From NCBI GenBank assembly GCA_014905825.1, contig JACGCN010000036.1, positions 186,001 through 250,000 on the forward strand: DNA of 64,000 nucleotides, in the 5' to 3' direction. The notes below the pieces were generated by a model. The model saw only the letters and a list, made by a program, of their open reading frames with translations, searched no databases and was not told the DNA's origin. The position numbers and the translations under genes are program-made. Below, one piece after another: positions 25,001-37,754 of this stretch (positions are counted from its first letter, which is position 1; the number at the start of each line of letters is the position of its first letter). The stretch is from Lyophyllum atratum (Eukaryota > Basidiomycota > Agaricomycetes > Agaricales > Lyophyllaceae).

Positions 25001-26479
25001 TAAGCCCGCCGGGTTGAACTCCCACTGAAACGCCCTTATACTATCGCCTCCGACTTGCGCCATCTCCGTAAGGCATGCTAAAATTCAGTGGTTCTGGTAC
25101 GTTCGTCCCATTCGCAAGAGGTGTAATTTATTCTGATGTCATTTTGTTAAAGGTCGCCTCCGAGACTAGTCTTGCACATTTGCGAGTCTGTGCCCTGTGG
25201 CGGCGCTCCAGAAGGAGGTTGCGCCATTTTGGTGCCACGGTGGTGTGCTTGATGGGGCGTGTTTGCCGAACTCAGGGATAACAAATAGCCATCCTCTTGG
25301 CGTGCTTGGTTGACGCTTGGCCTCCGACATCGTGCACACCTGGTTTTGGCCTTTACTTCATCATGGGGTACATATAAAGAGTGTAAGTCGTCGTCTCCAA
25401 GTTTTTCCCGCCTAATCGCTGATACGATCTCCTGAAGTTCGTTAACTGAGCGTCGCCCGCCATAAATGACGCGTGTCGGGTCTTTTTACCATACTGGGGT
25501 CTAACGAGGATTCAACATGGCGGCTTCCCACCAATCATCGGACGCCTTTCTCTGTTTCTCGTAGGCCGCCCCCCGGTACGGTCCCCACTCTGTGGTATTG
25601 CTAGCTCGTGGCACCATGTGGATCATTTTTGGTCTTCAAGCTTGACTTGTGTGTAAGTCTCGCTTAAACACTACCCTCAGCAATGGAGAACTAAAAACCG
25701 ATCCTTTGGTAGATCACTGCCAACGTTCCTCTATCGTTGTTCTCTGTCGTCAGGTGTAGTACCAAGGTTATTTTAGGAGGGGTATGTGCACTTGGTGGCA
25801 TAACTCACGCTCCACACTGTGAAGGTGCGCCCAAGTTTTGACCTCTGATGATGAATATGTGCTTATTCTGATTGGAAGATGATAAGACGATGTACACGTG
25901 ATGTTGCGTTTCTCCCCCCACGTCTTCCCAAACAACCCAGTAGCGACCGCGGAGACTCACACGGGGCGGTCCATCGTTTCGGATTGACATGCGCAACTTG
26001 AATCGCCTCCGCATACTGTGTGCTAGTGCCGTGTGGCAAATGTCTGCAGAGTGTCTTCGATGTTTCGGACCCCTCCAATGAGGCACCACCCTTTGGTCCT
26101 TATTTCCACGACTTCGCTGGCTAATATTATCTGTGGAGCGAATTGTCGGTATTTGGGTTGCGCTTGATGCTATGGATAACGTCAGTGGTCGGCTTTCCAT
26201 TCTTGTCAATGAGCGCCGCCTCTCTCTCCTGCTTTCAAATCGCGTTTGGGGCAGCTTCTCCTCTCCACATTTAGAACATGGTCATGGCATTACGCCAGAA
26301 CGTTGTCTTCCGTCCAATCCTGACCGGCGCCTTAGTTTCGTCTACCCACGTCGATCGTCTTACCAGCCCTGTTGCTCGTTCTCCTTCCCTCGATCCTGGA
26401 CTTCCCACACGATAAAGCATTTGGGGAAAATGCCTCGTTAAATTTTTCGATCCATTTCTTGTTACGTCCAGGCGCGAAG

Positions 26480-26487
26480 TATAAAAG
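26480..26487 (+). promoter_or_regulatory. TATA box of laccase-like copy 2
   Basis: TATAAAAG, 46 bp before the ATG at 26526. Copy 1 shows only a weak match (ACAAAAG-like) near its start. Confidence 0.6.
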
Positions 26488-26525
26488 AGGCAGCGTTTAG
26501 AGTAGACGTCCTTAGGTGCTCAACC

Positions 26526-29237
26526 ATGCATTTCTTCCTCGCCTCCGCAGCTCTTCTAACTCTCTTGAAGCCTCACCCTGCTGTTGGCCTTTCTGTTCGA
26601 GCAACCAACTTCAAGGATGTGACTCTTGACATCGTCAATAAGAATCTGGCTCCAGATGGGTTTTTGAGGAGTAAGCCGTCGCTCTACATACTCTCTATGG
26701 AGACTTATCACAAGATCCCTAGGTACTATCACTGCGAACGGAACGTAAGTAGGGCGTGGGGTTCAGACTTACTTCCTACCTGACCGTAACTCAATTCAGT
26801 TATCCCGGCCCACCGATCCTTGCAACAAAGGGACAGACTCTGCGAGTGAAAGTCAACAACAGACTCGTATGTTCGTTCACCAGCAGAAGCCACCCGCCTA
26901 ACCGTCCCACTAGACCGATCCGACCATGCGTCGTAGTACCTCGATCGTACGTATTTCATATCGTGCGGTATTCGTTCTGGTACTCATCTTGTTCTGTCAG
27001 GACTTCGATGGCGTCTTCGTCAGCAGTGCTGATGCTTATGATGAGGGAACGCCCTTCGTTACTGCCTGCCCCATCGCTCCGGGTGCTAGCTATACCTATA
27101 CACTCCCACTTGGCACCCAGACGGGAACTTTCTGGTATCACAGGTATGTTGTTCAGCGATACCTTCGTTCCAACATTCCCTAACATTCCACTCCGTCAGC
27201 CAATTGAGCGTCCAATACGTCGATGTAAGGGTACATATGAAACTCAAAGTCCCGTATTGACGTTCTTTTCAGGGACTTCGTGGGCCGTTGATCGTCTATG
27301 GTAGTTGATACGTCACTGAAACGCATTCCGTCGGTTAACCGTCTTTATGTAGACCCGTTCGACCCCTTGAGGCATCTCTACGACGTCGACGACGTCTCCA
27401 CGGTATGTTGCCATTTCCAAATGTCTACGTGCTGTCAACTGACCGCTCTGATAGATCATCCAAGTCGGTAAGACTCCACACTGCATCTTCTCTTCAATAT
27501 CAGAGGGTAACATCAACGAACTACTCTAGGTGATTGGTGGCAGAACTCGACTTTGCCACTGCTTTCCGGATACGAGGCAACGGGCATTGTCCCTGTCTCT
27601 GATTCTGGCACCGTCAACGGCGCTGGGCGATTCAATGGCGGCCCGGCTGTTCCTTTCGCAGTCGTTAACGTCGTGGCTGGCAAGCGCTACCGATTCCGAA
27701 TCATCAACCAGTCGGCACGAAATGTCTTTACCATGTCCGTTGATCAGCACCCCTTGAGTAAGCTTCCGACTTTATCCTTTGTGATGCAACGCTAACGATA
27801 ACTTCCAGCGGTCATCGAGGCCGACGGTGTCGCGACTCAACCTCATACCGTCAATATTCTTGAGATGCTCGCTGGACAGCGCTACTCTGTCGTCGTAAGT
27901 TGTATAATTTCCCTCGTATTCCACATTCAGTAACATGTCGCAGCTTACCGCCAACCAACCTCGTGCTAACTACTGGATAAATGCCCCATTCGTCGGCGGA
28001 GTCCCCGCGCGTAATCCCCATCGTAAGCTCCGCCTTTCCTTCACTGCTTCTTTTCCTCTCAACACAACCTCTCTCCATAGAAAATTCAACTCTTTCCCGG
28101 GCCATTTTGCGCTACCAGGGAGCTCCCAAGGCCGAACCTACTACGCCAATGACCTCTGGTCCCGCCAACGGAGTTTCTCTTGTTGAGGCTGATCTTCGAG
28201 TATGCATCCATCTATCATTTGCCCTTTTCTCAATGTTAATTCGTGAATTTTCCTTCAGCCTCTAGTCAACGTCCCTGTAAGACCTCGGTTCGAGTTCATT
28301 GTTCTCCGTTATTAAACACGCTCCGTCTAGCCCCCACCGGCTGATGTCAACATCACACTTGACCTCGTTGTGGTATGTGTTGTTCTTCGCTTAACCCAGG
28401 CGCAATTTGTGACAGTACTTTCAGACTGCCGGGAAGGCCATTTGGAACGTTAACAACATCTCCTACCTCCCACCCAGCGTCCCGACCCTCAACAAAGTCC
28501 TCGGCGGAGCCACGACACCCGCATCGTTCGATCCAACTGAGAACACATTCATCTTGCCTGCTCACAAGACTATCCAGATCATCTTCCCGCCAACGTGAGG
28601 CTTATCCCTTGATTCATCTCTGCTTATGACTCACGCGCACCCTCAGTGACGATGACGACGCACACCGTGAGTAACCTTTCCTGACGCCGTTGACTATAAA
28701 TCTCAACTGACTTGATATAGCTTTCCATCTTCACGGCGTGAGTCTTCTCCATGATGCTTATTCCCTTCTCCACTGAAAGCGTACTAGAACAATTTCTGGG
28801 TCGTGAAATCGATGACTTCCAACAACACCAACACTGTCAATCCTATTCGTCGTGATGTGAAGACTCTTTGATCCGTACTATATTCAACTATACTGAAAGG
28901 TTGATATTCAGGTCGCTGGTGTTGGAGGCTCTGGAACAACCATCCGCTTCAGGACTGACAACTTCGGTGAATTACCTTGCACTTTTTCCGGTCCAAACCA
29001 AGTCTTACTTTATCTTTCCAGGGCCCTGGATGTTCCATTGTCATATCTTCTGGCATCTGCAGGCTGGTCTCGCCACTGTCATGCTCTCAGATCCGGCGGA
29101 CATCCGTAAAGTTGTCCGGCCTACTGCAGCATGGAACGCCCTTTGCCCTGCGTGAGTATCCGCTACATCCTGAGGAAAACCTTTTCTGATCTGGATCGCC
29201 TTGCAGGTACAACGCACTCCCCAAGGAGTTCCAGTGA
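26526..29237 (+). CDS. laccase-like multicopper oxidase with altered copper-binding motifs (copy 2)
   Basis: Paralogue of copy 1, transcribed in the opposite direction. Signal peptide MHFFLASAALLTLLKPHPAV; then VRATNFKDVTLDIVNKNLAP, YPGPPILATKGQTLRVKVNN, TDPTMRRSTSI, PFVTACPIAPGASYTYTLPL, GTFWYHS, QLSVQYVDGLRGPLIVY, GYEATGIVPVSDSGTVNG, KRYRFRIINQSARN, HPFHLHG, GPWMFHCHIFWHLQAGL and a final exon YNALPKEFQ (stop 29235-29237). The canonical HWHG is DFDG at 27001-27012, directly after a 54-nt intron that contains no hidden HWHG coding. HSH is HSQ at the 27143/27200 splice, and the QYCDG cysteine is V. These are the same changes as in copy 1, so they predate the duplication. Canonical T1-site motifs remain. 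Probably extracellular, with unknown catalytic ability. Confidence 0.88.
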
Positions 29238-30739
29238 ATCTAACATTTATAAGCGATTATCTGGGTCTTGTTGTGAATTTTTCCTTGGCATTTCGAATTC
29301 CGTTACTATGTAACTACAAAGATGAAATACATCTCGTTATTGTTTCCTCAATCGAATTCTTCCCGGACCGACCTGGAATTGCGAATTTGGGAAGGTACCT
29401 GATGACTTACACCTTTGCTCGGGACTTCCAGAAGATCGAACTGGGATTCGGAGCTTGGATGCGAAGCCAGTTTCAAACGACCTTCAGGCAAGTGCGGCAT
29501 CGAGTGTACTATTTCAAACGATTCGGATGTCGCAGGTCACGACGACCTCAGAATTGAATGGAATGTCGTACGTATCCTGTGTCTGGGAAGCATCTTGTCC
29601 AGAATCGTCTAACGATCACAAAACACCTCGATTTTCTTAGGGCCCGAATGTTCCGACTGCGTCAAGTTCTGACTTGCTCTAACATGGGCCGCAGTCGTCA
29701 ATACCACTATATGTCTCCACCCAAAGCAGCAAACCTCACATCTTCCACCCAATCCACATCACGCCATCGACCAAAATTTGACAATGTCGCAGGATACCTT
29801 GACACTATGTACATGAAATCAAAATTCCGGATAGAAAGTCATTGATCACGACCATGTCCGAACCGTTTGAAATGGTATAGTATTTTAAACTCCTGTCTAA
29901 TGTTGCTTTCACGTCGGCGAAAACGTCAGACTTTGCTCTCCAAGTTAGACTGATTTCTGCGATAGGAATGGAGTCCATAGCCTATTTACTTCCGCTCAAT
30001 CAATTTCTTATTGAGAATAGATCCTAAGTAGACGAGCGGCCGCTGGCCTATCATTCGGCGTGCTTGACACATTCGCGTGGCCCGTAACTCCTTCCTCGAC
30101 GCGCTTTCTCGTGCAGCCAACAGAGTAGAATCCTATGTATATAGACTCACTCTCAAGATAGACACCGAGCCAAAAAAAGCCGTGACAGCGTCAAGTCCGT
30201 TCTGCCACGTCCTCTAGCAAATTCCAACATGCCCCGCCCGGCTCTGTAACGCGGACTATTTTCCATGCATGCCAAGTCTCGTGCGCCGCGAAGTTTCACA
30301 TGAAGTGTGCCACAACGCCATCCAGGCACAGAATGTGCTTAGTCGTTTCTTCGTCCAGGAACAGAATTCGTCAGATAAATTTGGATGTTATGTGTCGCGC
30401 GGAATGGAGGATGAATGTCTTGATGGGCCATGCTAAACCCACTCGTTGCTTGTTGACTCACGCCGGGTTAATGGAGACGATAGGCAGAGTTGGACTTTGT
30501 GCTCCCGTGTATTGTATGGAAATCACCATTGAATACTTCGATGCACGCCCAGGACTCTATCGCGATTGACACTTTACTCCTTGGAGCCCGCATACAACCT
30601 CCCATGGACGCCATCATCGATTGCTTCCCACCGGCCCGAGCTGCTTTCTCTAGGATTTCCTGAGAATACCTCGCGTGAAAATAAACGATTCAAGCCTATC
30701 TACGGAAAACGATCATGTAGTTCTCCTTCCCTTCTGTCA
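29238..30739. other. intergenic between convergent genes
   Basis: Lies between the 3' ends of laccase-like copy 2 and the DHA1 transporter. Short plus-strand frames near 29415-29845 and 30300-30569 show no recognisable motif or splice chain. Confidence 0.5.
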
Positions 30740-33007
30740 TTATACTTCCACGGAAGCTGCCTTGCTCCATGCTCTCAGTGTCGGCCCGTACCTGTAAAAT
30801 ATGAAAGGTGCCGGACATCCGATCACCAAGCAGACGAGAGCAAGGAGTGAATTGCCCCAACCTTTTGCGTTGTAAGTAAGTTGGCTTCTAAGTGGAGAGA
30901 CCACCACATACCGTCGCCTAATTTTGCGTACATCTTATCCGCAAACAGCGGAAAGCCAAATCCAGCCAAAGCTCTAAAGCTCGAAACGCCTGCAATGGCA
31001 CTTGCAGCATGCAACGCATAGTTGTCGACCTAAAATGGCGGGTGAATGAGAGCAACGGGTGCGAAAGAAATAAAAAGGCCGCACAAGGTACGTTTGAATA
31101 CAGGTCCAATTTCCACCTGGCATTCGCATAAGAAAAATATCCACAATAGGGCTCGCACAAGACCACTTACCGATTCCGATCGAGAAAATGAAGACTCCAA
31201 AGTCTAATGGGTGAGAGTAAGTCTATTGTTCGTATCCAAGGTGCTCAAGAGGAGTTGGCCACACATACCAGGAACTAGCCAGAATATCCGAGCATTTGCT
31301 GTCCAACCATAGATCAGAAGTCCAATCGGTAATGTTGTCGCCGAAACCATGAGCAAAGGCAACCTAGACAGCATTGAGAGGCGATAATATATAACAATGC
31401 ATACATTGACTGACCTCATTTCGGGAGTTCCGACGCCACCGTTCTTGGCTTTAAGTTTTTGGTAAACCCTGTTCAGTGCCCTTGCGCCGACCTGCCCACC
31501 AACTAAGATGAAGGTTGAGCATCTAACTAGATGATAATTGGGTCAGACTTGACCTGTAGATCCGAGTGCTATAGCAAGATAATGAATGCCTGCTATACCC
31601 GTGGTTTCGCCATATTGTTCGGTGAACACCTTGACAAAAGCTAGTTTGACGGATGAGTATTCAATTACTATTGAAGCCGAGAGAAGGCAACTCACTGGTC
31701 AAGCTCAGGTATAGCACGCCATACAGAACTGCCATGTACAGTGCGAAAACTTGTACAATGGGTTCTGTTCCAAGGAAAACGATTGGTTTGATCATACCAC
31801 GTGCCATGATGGCGGTCCAATGGCGATCGGGACGTTCAAAAGTGGAACGGAGCTTGTGATTTCCCGTCGCCTTTCGCATCGCACGCGCCTTCCTTTTGAG
31901 TAGCTCCGGCGCGTAAGTCTCTCGAAGGAAGATCTGAGGGGCAGATATAGAATGATAAGTTACAAAAATACGAAGGATGGAAACGTACAAATCCGGCTAT
32001 CTGCAATAGGGCGTCTGCGATGCTAACGCTCCAAAACACCCAGGGCCAGTGAGTACGTTCGGCGATCCAGCCTCCGACCAATGGTCCGGTGGATGGTCCA
32101 ACGAGTGGCGCCAAAGAGTATATGCTCATAGCCATGCCGCGTTCTTCAGGTGACCACAGGTCACCGACCACACCACCTCCTAGGGATTGAGGAGCTGCTC
32201 CGCCGAAGCCTGCGAGAAACCGAAACACAAGCATCTGTGTGGGACTTTTCGCGACGGCGCATAAAGTGTTGAAGACTGTGGAATGTAGAACATCATTGGA
32301 CGTGCGTGACCACGCCTGGAGCGAGCGTAACTTACCCAAGAACCAGATGTTCGAGACTTGCAAAATAACTAGCCGTCCGTACAATTCAGAGAGCGGTCCC
32401 CATATCAGGGGCTGTGCCACATATCAGTGGCTGTCAATGACAGAGAAAGGTTTGAACCTACCCCGAGTGCATACGCCAGGACAAAAATAGACAGCGACAT
32501 ATTTTCGAGGATCGAGCCTGGGGGTATTCCAAGGTCTCTCGAAATTGACGACAGTGCAGGAGAAGAGATGGACGATGCGACAGGACTAGAAGAGTCCTGG
32601 AAATTAGGCCATGGTCTCCGAGGAAAATGTGGCGAACCTTATGAAAGTAAATAAGCTGACGACGAGGGTTACCACCCAACGTCGATGTTTTGTCCAGTTA
32701 CGAGGATTCAGTGGATCTTGAGGACCATCCCAGCTAATGATGTTGGTCGAGCCACGGCTATGTTCAGAATCTTTGGTGGGGGAACGAATAGTCGGAGTCG
32801 GTGAAGACAATCCGGTGCGTAGTGTGGATCTATCTGAGTCGACGTGGTGAAGCCCGTTAGAATCTAGCGGTAACGATACCGTATTTGTAGACACATCTTG
32901 TTGGTGCTGAAGTTAGTGGTAGGTCAACGTCGTTAAAATCCCTCACCTGAAGTTGAGGGGGTGCCTTGTTGACTTTGTTGCAGAGAGACGGAAGCATGAG
33001 ACGTCAT
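30740..33007 (-). CDS. major facilitator, DHA1 drug:H+ antiporter family
   Basis: Twelve-helix plasma-membrane exporter of the DHA1 (Tpo/Flr-like) type. The N-terminal tail ends in the family signature WDGPQDPLNPRNWTKHRRW. Then come VLAYALGPLIWGPLSELYGR (motif A region), FLAGFGGAAPQSLGGGVVGD, SPEERGMAMSIYSLAPLVGP, GPLVGGWIAERTHWPWVFW (motif C region), TEPIVQVFALYMAVLYGVLY, PLLMVSATTLPIGLLIYGW, HAASAIAGVSSFRALAGFGF and the C-terminal FIFYRYGPTLRAWSKAASVE with TAA at 30740. The start is taken at 33007 (MTSHASVSLQQSQQ) because a 5' exon joins in frame to DVSTNTVSLPL; an internal ATG at 32894 is the alternative. Likely exports small organic compounds; the substrate is unknown. Confidence 0.85.
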
Positions 33008-34796
33008 TTTCCCGCAGAATTGAAGCCTCAGCCAGGCGAACTTAAAGGTAAGTTAGACGGACCCAGATTTGCTGCGCCAAGTTAACGTTCAGGATGCGTA
33101 CTGAAACCGAGGCCACGGTTTGACTTTGGAACATCCAAGCTTTCGCATTCCACAGGATTGGCTTGCGTAAAGAAGTCGTCCAAGCCCATCTGCGCCATTG
33201 GTGCCTTGGCAGGATGCACCCCACTTCACCGCTGTTGGATTGCCAGGCTATGTCATTGGTGGAAGGGCCATAGACAAATTTGGATCGTAATGCTCACCTT
33301 CAACAAAATTTCACGTTGGAACGAGGGGATTCCTCGGACTCCCGTTACTCATAAGATCAGGACACAGCCTTGTGCTGGGAGATATCCACAAAGAGTCGGG
33401 ATTGCCACACCGTCATACATAAATAGACTAACCACTCAAGTGCTCAGCAGAGCCAAGATCTTCTGATCAAGGGAACCGGTATACGGGTAACGGAAGGCCA
33501 TGGTACCCAAGAAAGACCCAAGATCGTGCCAGTGAGATCCAGGAAGCAACCAGGAAGTTGGCAACAAATGATGTGGCCTGATGCGGCTTGTTTGTGCTTA
33601 CTTACTGACCACGCTGCCTTTTCTAGCAATCATGTTGTCGATCAATCAACCAAGCAAGTCCCAGGCCAGTTCCAAGCCTTTGCCTCGACGTTTCCCGTCG
33701 ACATTTTCCAAAGCATGTCGCGTGCTTGGCGATAATCACAGCCTTGCTAAAACGTGGAAGCTCGGGGGCGATTCGCAGCATCTCTATTCATGGGAACGCA
33801 CCAAATGTCACCGACGACGCTCCATGAGTGGTGTGATCAACTCCGGAAAGCTGACTCTCAGGCTGAAGTTCTGAGGAGCCAGAACGGTGCGGTCTGCTGT
33901 ATGTGGCTTTTTCAGCTGCTTGTACAGCACGGCGCCCTTTGGAACCCAAATCTACATCATGAAGGTATGAAAAGACACCCTGATCGGGAACTGATACGAG
34001 CTGCCGCGCTTCAGGCGATTAGGCTTCGAACAAAGCCAGTGTGGTCATTTTGTCTGGCCCATTCCGTCCACATGTGCGTGATGCGAAAATAAAATCAACG
34101 GGGTCATGGAATCTAACCAACCCAATAAGCGTGGAGAGCCCTACTCCAACGTCACGAATAGAAGTTCTGTTTGTTTCGCACTCTACTCCCATGCGACCCA
34201 GATTTTCATGCGAGAAGGAAGACCTTGCTTTCGGTTCTCTCATCACCGTGTCATTTAGTCTTGGCACTGAGCTATTACCAGCTCTTCGACTACAAACGGG
34301 ATAGGATGATCCAGTCACCTGTAGGCTGGGTCTTTGCCTGAGCTTGAACCAAATCCACGATATGGGAGTGAGGCATATGTTGCTAACCGCGGGCTTACCT
34401 CTTTCCGCTGCCTTGTCCCACGAAGTCTCTCCCAGCGAATTTCGATTGCTTCTAACAGGAACCCATTCTTCACGCCTGATTCTTCGTTAGTTCTTCGCCT
34501 TTTTTACGATAGACTGGAAACGGCTAGAAAGATTGAACGGTCTTGGCATGCTTGTGTGTTCACTCCGTTGTCATACGCTCTCCAAGCGTTCCATTGATAA
34601 ACTGCTATCTGTGAGAAAATGAGCACTTTTATCCTTTGGGAAGAAACGCAAGACGAGTACTTAAGGACCATACTCAGTCGAACACCCATAAACCTTCATC
34701 CTTTATCCGTCGTCCTTCTGTTCTGCGTCATAACTTCTTCCATATACATCTTATCATGCCTATGCTGCAAGTGATCTCTGCGCACTGAAGTTCTTC
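33008..34796. other. intergenic, no supported gene
   Basis: Divergent spacer between the DHA1 transporter and 2-isopropylmalate synthase, long enough for two promoters. Frames near 33158-33874 and 34019-34318 lack motifs. Confidence 0.5.
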
Positions 34797-37071
34797 ATGC
34801 TAAGTCGACGTTTTGATAGACCCGACCCATCCACCAAGTATCTGCCCTATCCTGCGGTGCCCTTCCCCTCGAACTATGTTCGACGCTGGCCCAGCAGAAG
34901 GACTACTGTGGCGCCCACTTGGCTCTCGACCGATCTCCGTGATGGCAACCAGGCCCTCGTCAACCCGATGAGCAATACCACAAAGCTGGAACTTTTTAGG
35001 TGTGTATCCTTCTCGATCTACTGTTTTCAAAGACTGATTAGTTTCACCAGAGAACTCGTCAAAATCGGTTTCAAAGAGATTGAAGTCGCTTATCCCTCTG
35101 CTTCAGAGCAAGAATTCCAATTTGTTAGATCGATCATCCAGAATGGAGAAGTTCCTGATGACGTCTCTTTACAAGTAAGTCTAAATTCCTCGATTTCTCT
35201 CACGAACGCGTTTGTAACCGATCTTACTCCAAAGGTGATTACTCCCGCACGTTCTGACTTGATTGAGAAATCTATCGAGTCGCTATCAGGCTGTCGACAT
35301 GCTATCATACATCTATATAATGCCGTCTCACCCGTCTTCCGTGAAGTAGTCTTCCGGAATACGAAAGAACAAACGATCGACTTGACGCTTAATGCCGTGC
35401 GCCTCGTAAGGAAATTGACAGAAGAAGAAACTGCACGTTCGGGTGAGTAATCACTTTTTTTTATACGGATTGATGTGTCTCATCTTTCTCAGGGACCCGC
35501 TTTACGCTGAACTATTGCCTCGAGACGTTTTCTCAGACCGAATGCGAATTCGCCGCCGAACTTGGGAATCGCGTGCTCGAGGAGTGGGGAAAAGCCACGC
35601 CTGATGACAAGGTCATGTTCAACCTCGCTGCCACCGTGGAGTGTGCGCCAAGCAACCATTACGCCGATATGGTAAGAACTTCACCTAATTGGTTCCAACC
35701 AGAACTCACGGATCACAGGTCGAGTATTTCAGCACCCATATCAATCAGCGTGAAAGCGTTATAATAAGCATCCATCCCCACAATGATAGAGGTAAGGCTA
35801 TTCTTATTTCATGCCCTGGGAACGGTCCTAATTATAGGCATATAGGAACGGGAGTGGCGGCAGCTGAGCTAGGACTCCTGGCTGGCGGAGATCGCATCGA
35901 AGGTTGTCTGTTGGGCAACGGCGAGCGCACCGGCAACGTCGATCTTATCACCTTGGCGCTCAACATGTACTCTCAAGGCGTCTCTCCCAATCTTGACTTT
36001 TCCACACTATCCGAAACCGTCGCGCTCGTCTGCCGCTGCAACGAGATGCAGATCCCCGTCCGTTATCCCTACGCCGGTCAGCTGGTCTTCTCGGCCTTTG
36101 CTGGTACGCATCAGGACGCAATCAAGAAAGGTCTCGACGCCCAAGCTAAGCGCTGGTCCGAGGTCGATCGCTCTGGTGTGGGGACTAAACATTGGGCCAT
36201 GCCCTACATTCCGCTCGACCCCAAAGATCTAGGATATGGCTATGAGAATCTTATTCGAGTCAGCAGCCAGAGCGGCAAAGCCGGTGCTGCGTACGTTATC
36301 AAACAGACCATGTCTCTCGACCTTCCGCGCCGTATGCAGGTTTCCTTCTACAAGGTCGTCCAGGACGAGAGCGAGCGCATTGGCAAGGAGATGACAGCTG
36401 CGCTCATTACGTCTGGGTTCAAGCAGACCTACAGCTTGGACCCACAGCCAGTTGGGCGGCTTTTCCTGCACTCCTATCGCCTGTTCCCTCTTTCTCCGAC
36501 CTCTCGCGAGCCATCCTCTCCCATGTCGGACTACTCTGACGACATTCAGGTCTTGGCGCCGTCTGACGAGACTCCAAGCATCCTGCGTTTCGAGGGCGAC
36601 CTCACTATCGACGGCGCCAGGCGAACCATCCGCGGTGATGGTCGCGGTCCCGTCCTCGCCTTCCTCGAAGCACTCCGATTGGACCTCGCCTGCGATTTCC
36701 AGATTGGCGAGTCCGCCTCTCATGCCATCAACGAGGAGAGCCACGCGCGCGCCAAGTCGGTCACTTACATCGAGATGTACCACATGGGCACGACACCGTC
36801 AAAGTCTGGCGTCGGCAGCTTCTGGGGCGTCGGTATCTCGTCCGATGTCACCACCTCCAAGTGTCGTGCTGTGGTCAGCGCGGCGAACCGGCTTGTAGGC
36901 GATATGTCGTTCCCTCGTGCGAAGAAGATCTTCAGCCTGCGGCCCAAGATCACGAAGGTCGACTCCGACAGCTGGATCCAAGGGGTCACGCTACGCGCAG
37001 GTAGCCGCCCACAACGCTCCGAGCAGGAGATACAGGGCTCTTTCCGAGTGGAGACTCCGACGCAGATTTGA
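34797..37071 (+). CDS. 2-isopropylmalate synthase
   Basis: Condenses acetyl-CoA with 2-oxoisovalerate, the first committed step of leucine synthesis (LEU4/LeuA type). Six exons (34797-34999, 35051-35174, 35235-35442, 35493-35671, 35719-35791, 35846-37071) give 670 residues. Visible are DPSTKYLPYP, the metal-binding start of the barrel APTWLSTDLRDGNQALVNPM, FKEIEVAYPSASEQEF, HPHNDR joined to GTGVAAAELGLLAGGDRIEG, LLGNGERTGNVDLITLALNM and GTHQDAIKKG. The C-terminal LeuA allosteric domain, the leucine-feedback site in the family, carries IEMYHMG and SFWGVGISSDVTTS. The start ATG is in a weak context; an upstream ATG (34756) opens MPMLQ, which resembles the usual start of the enzyme, but I found no in-frame splice from it. 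Confidence 0.93.
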
Positions 37072-37754
37072 TCCTCGTCGACTACATGATTTAAAGCGCT
37101 TCATGGACTGGGTAATTTAGAGCATTATTCTACTTGGCTAGTTATTTGTCGCCTTCTATTCTTGCTACGACGTGTTACACACGACTCAGTTAGTAAAACT
37201 CAAAAATGTACAGTCTACCAATGTCAACAGTTTATGATCGATGAAACCCACAGCTACGTGAGAGGCTACGTGGTCACATCTTCAAGGCTAAACACCGACA
37301 CAAGTTTTTTCAAGTGAAAGTCAATTGAAGACATCGGATTTGGTTGACTGTGGCGTTGAACTCGTCTGGAGACGACGTCAGCGTGGAGATGTTACGGCAT
37401 GGTTCACTGGAACCATATGGACCAAAGGAAACGCACCAAATGGGCTTGCCGAGGATAGGCGCTTGGCATTTCTCAAACGAACCATTACGACATATCGCCA
37501 GATCTTTTCATCGGCTCTTAAAGCCTAAATCTCCAGGCTTCAGATCTCATCTGACGCCTCCAGATAAAAGACGACGCCAGCATGATCGAATGCCGTTAGT
37601 ATGACTTGTCGAGGATCGTATCGGACGTTCGGAGCAACAGAAGCAAAGACCCTCCTTGTTCGCGGGGCACCAAAGGCTCGAATTACCCAAACCGATATAT
37701 AATGGTAGTCTGCGAGCTCTATAAAAGAGAGAGTACAATAGTAAGCGTAGGTCG
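37072..37754. other. intergenic between convergent genes
   Basis: 3' flanks of 2-isopropylmalate synthase and MCH1-like copy A. No coding signal was recognised. Confidence 0.5.

Larger units (their letters stand above)
21104..26525. other. 5.4 kb gene-poor spacer between head-to-head laccase-like genes
   Basis: Contains both laccase-like promoters. Many short reading frames occur on both strands (for example near 22400-22680, 23220-23450 and 24600-25060) but none shows a family motif or a convincing exon chain. An orphan TATAAAAG sits at 21591-21598 and an imperfect tandem duplication at 21847-22010. I cannot tell whether it is decayed DNA, regulatory DNA or a non-coding transcript. Confidence 0.45.

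Noticed and set aside
23220..25063. Minus-strand frames in the laccase spacer that could be exons.
   Set aside because: No family similarity was recognised and donor/acceptor sites did not build a chain.
34755..34796. Upstream ATG encoding MPMLQ as the start of 2-isopropylmalate synthase.
   Set aside because: It resembles the usual enzyme start, but no GT-AG splice from it keeps the frame; the ATG at 34797 was used.
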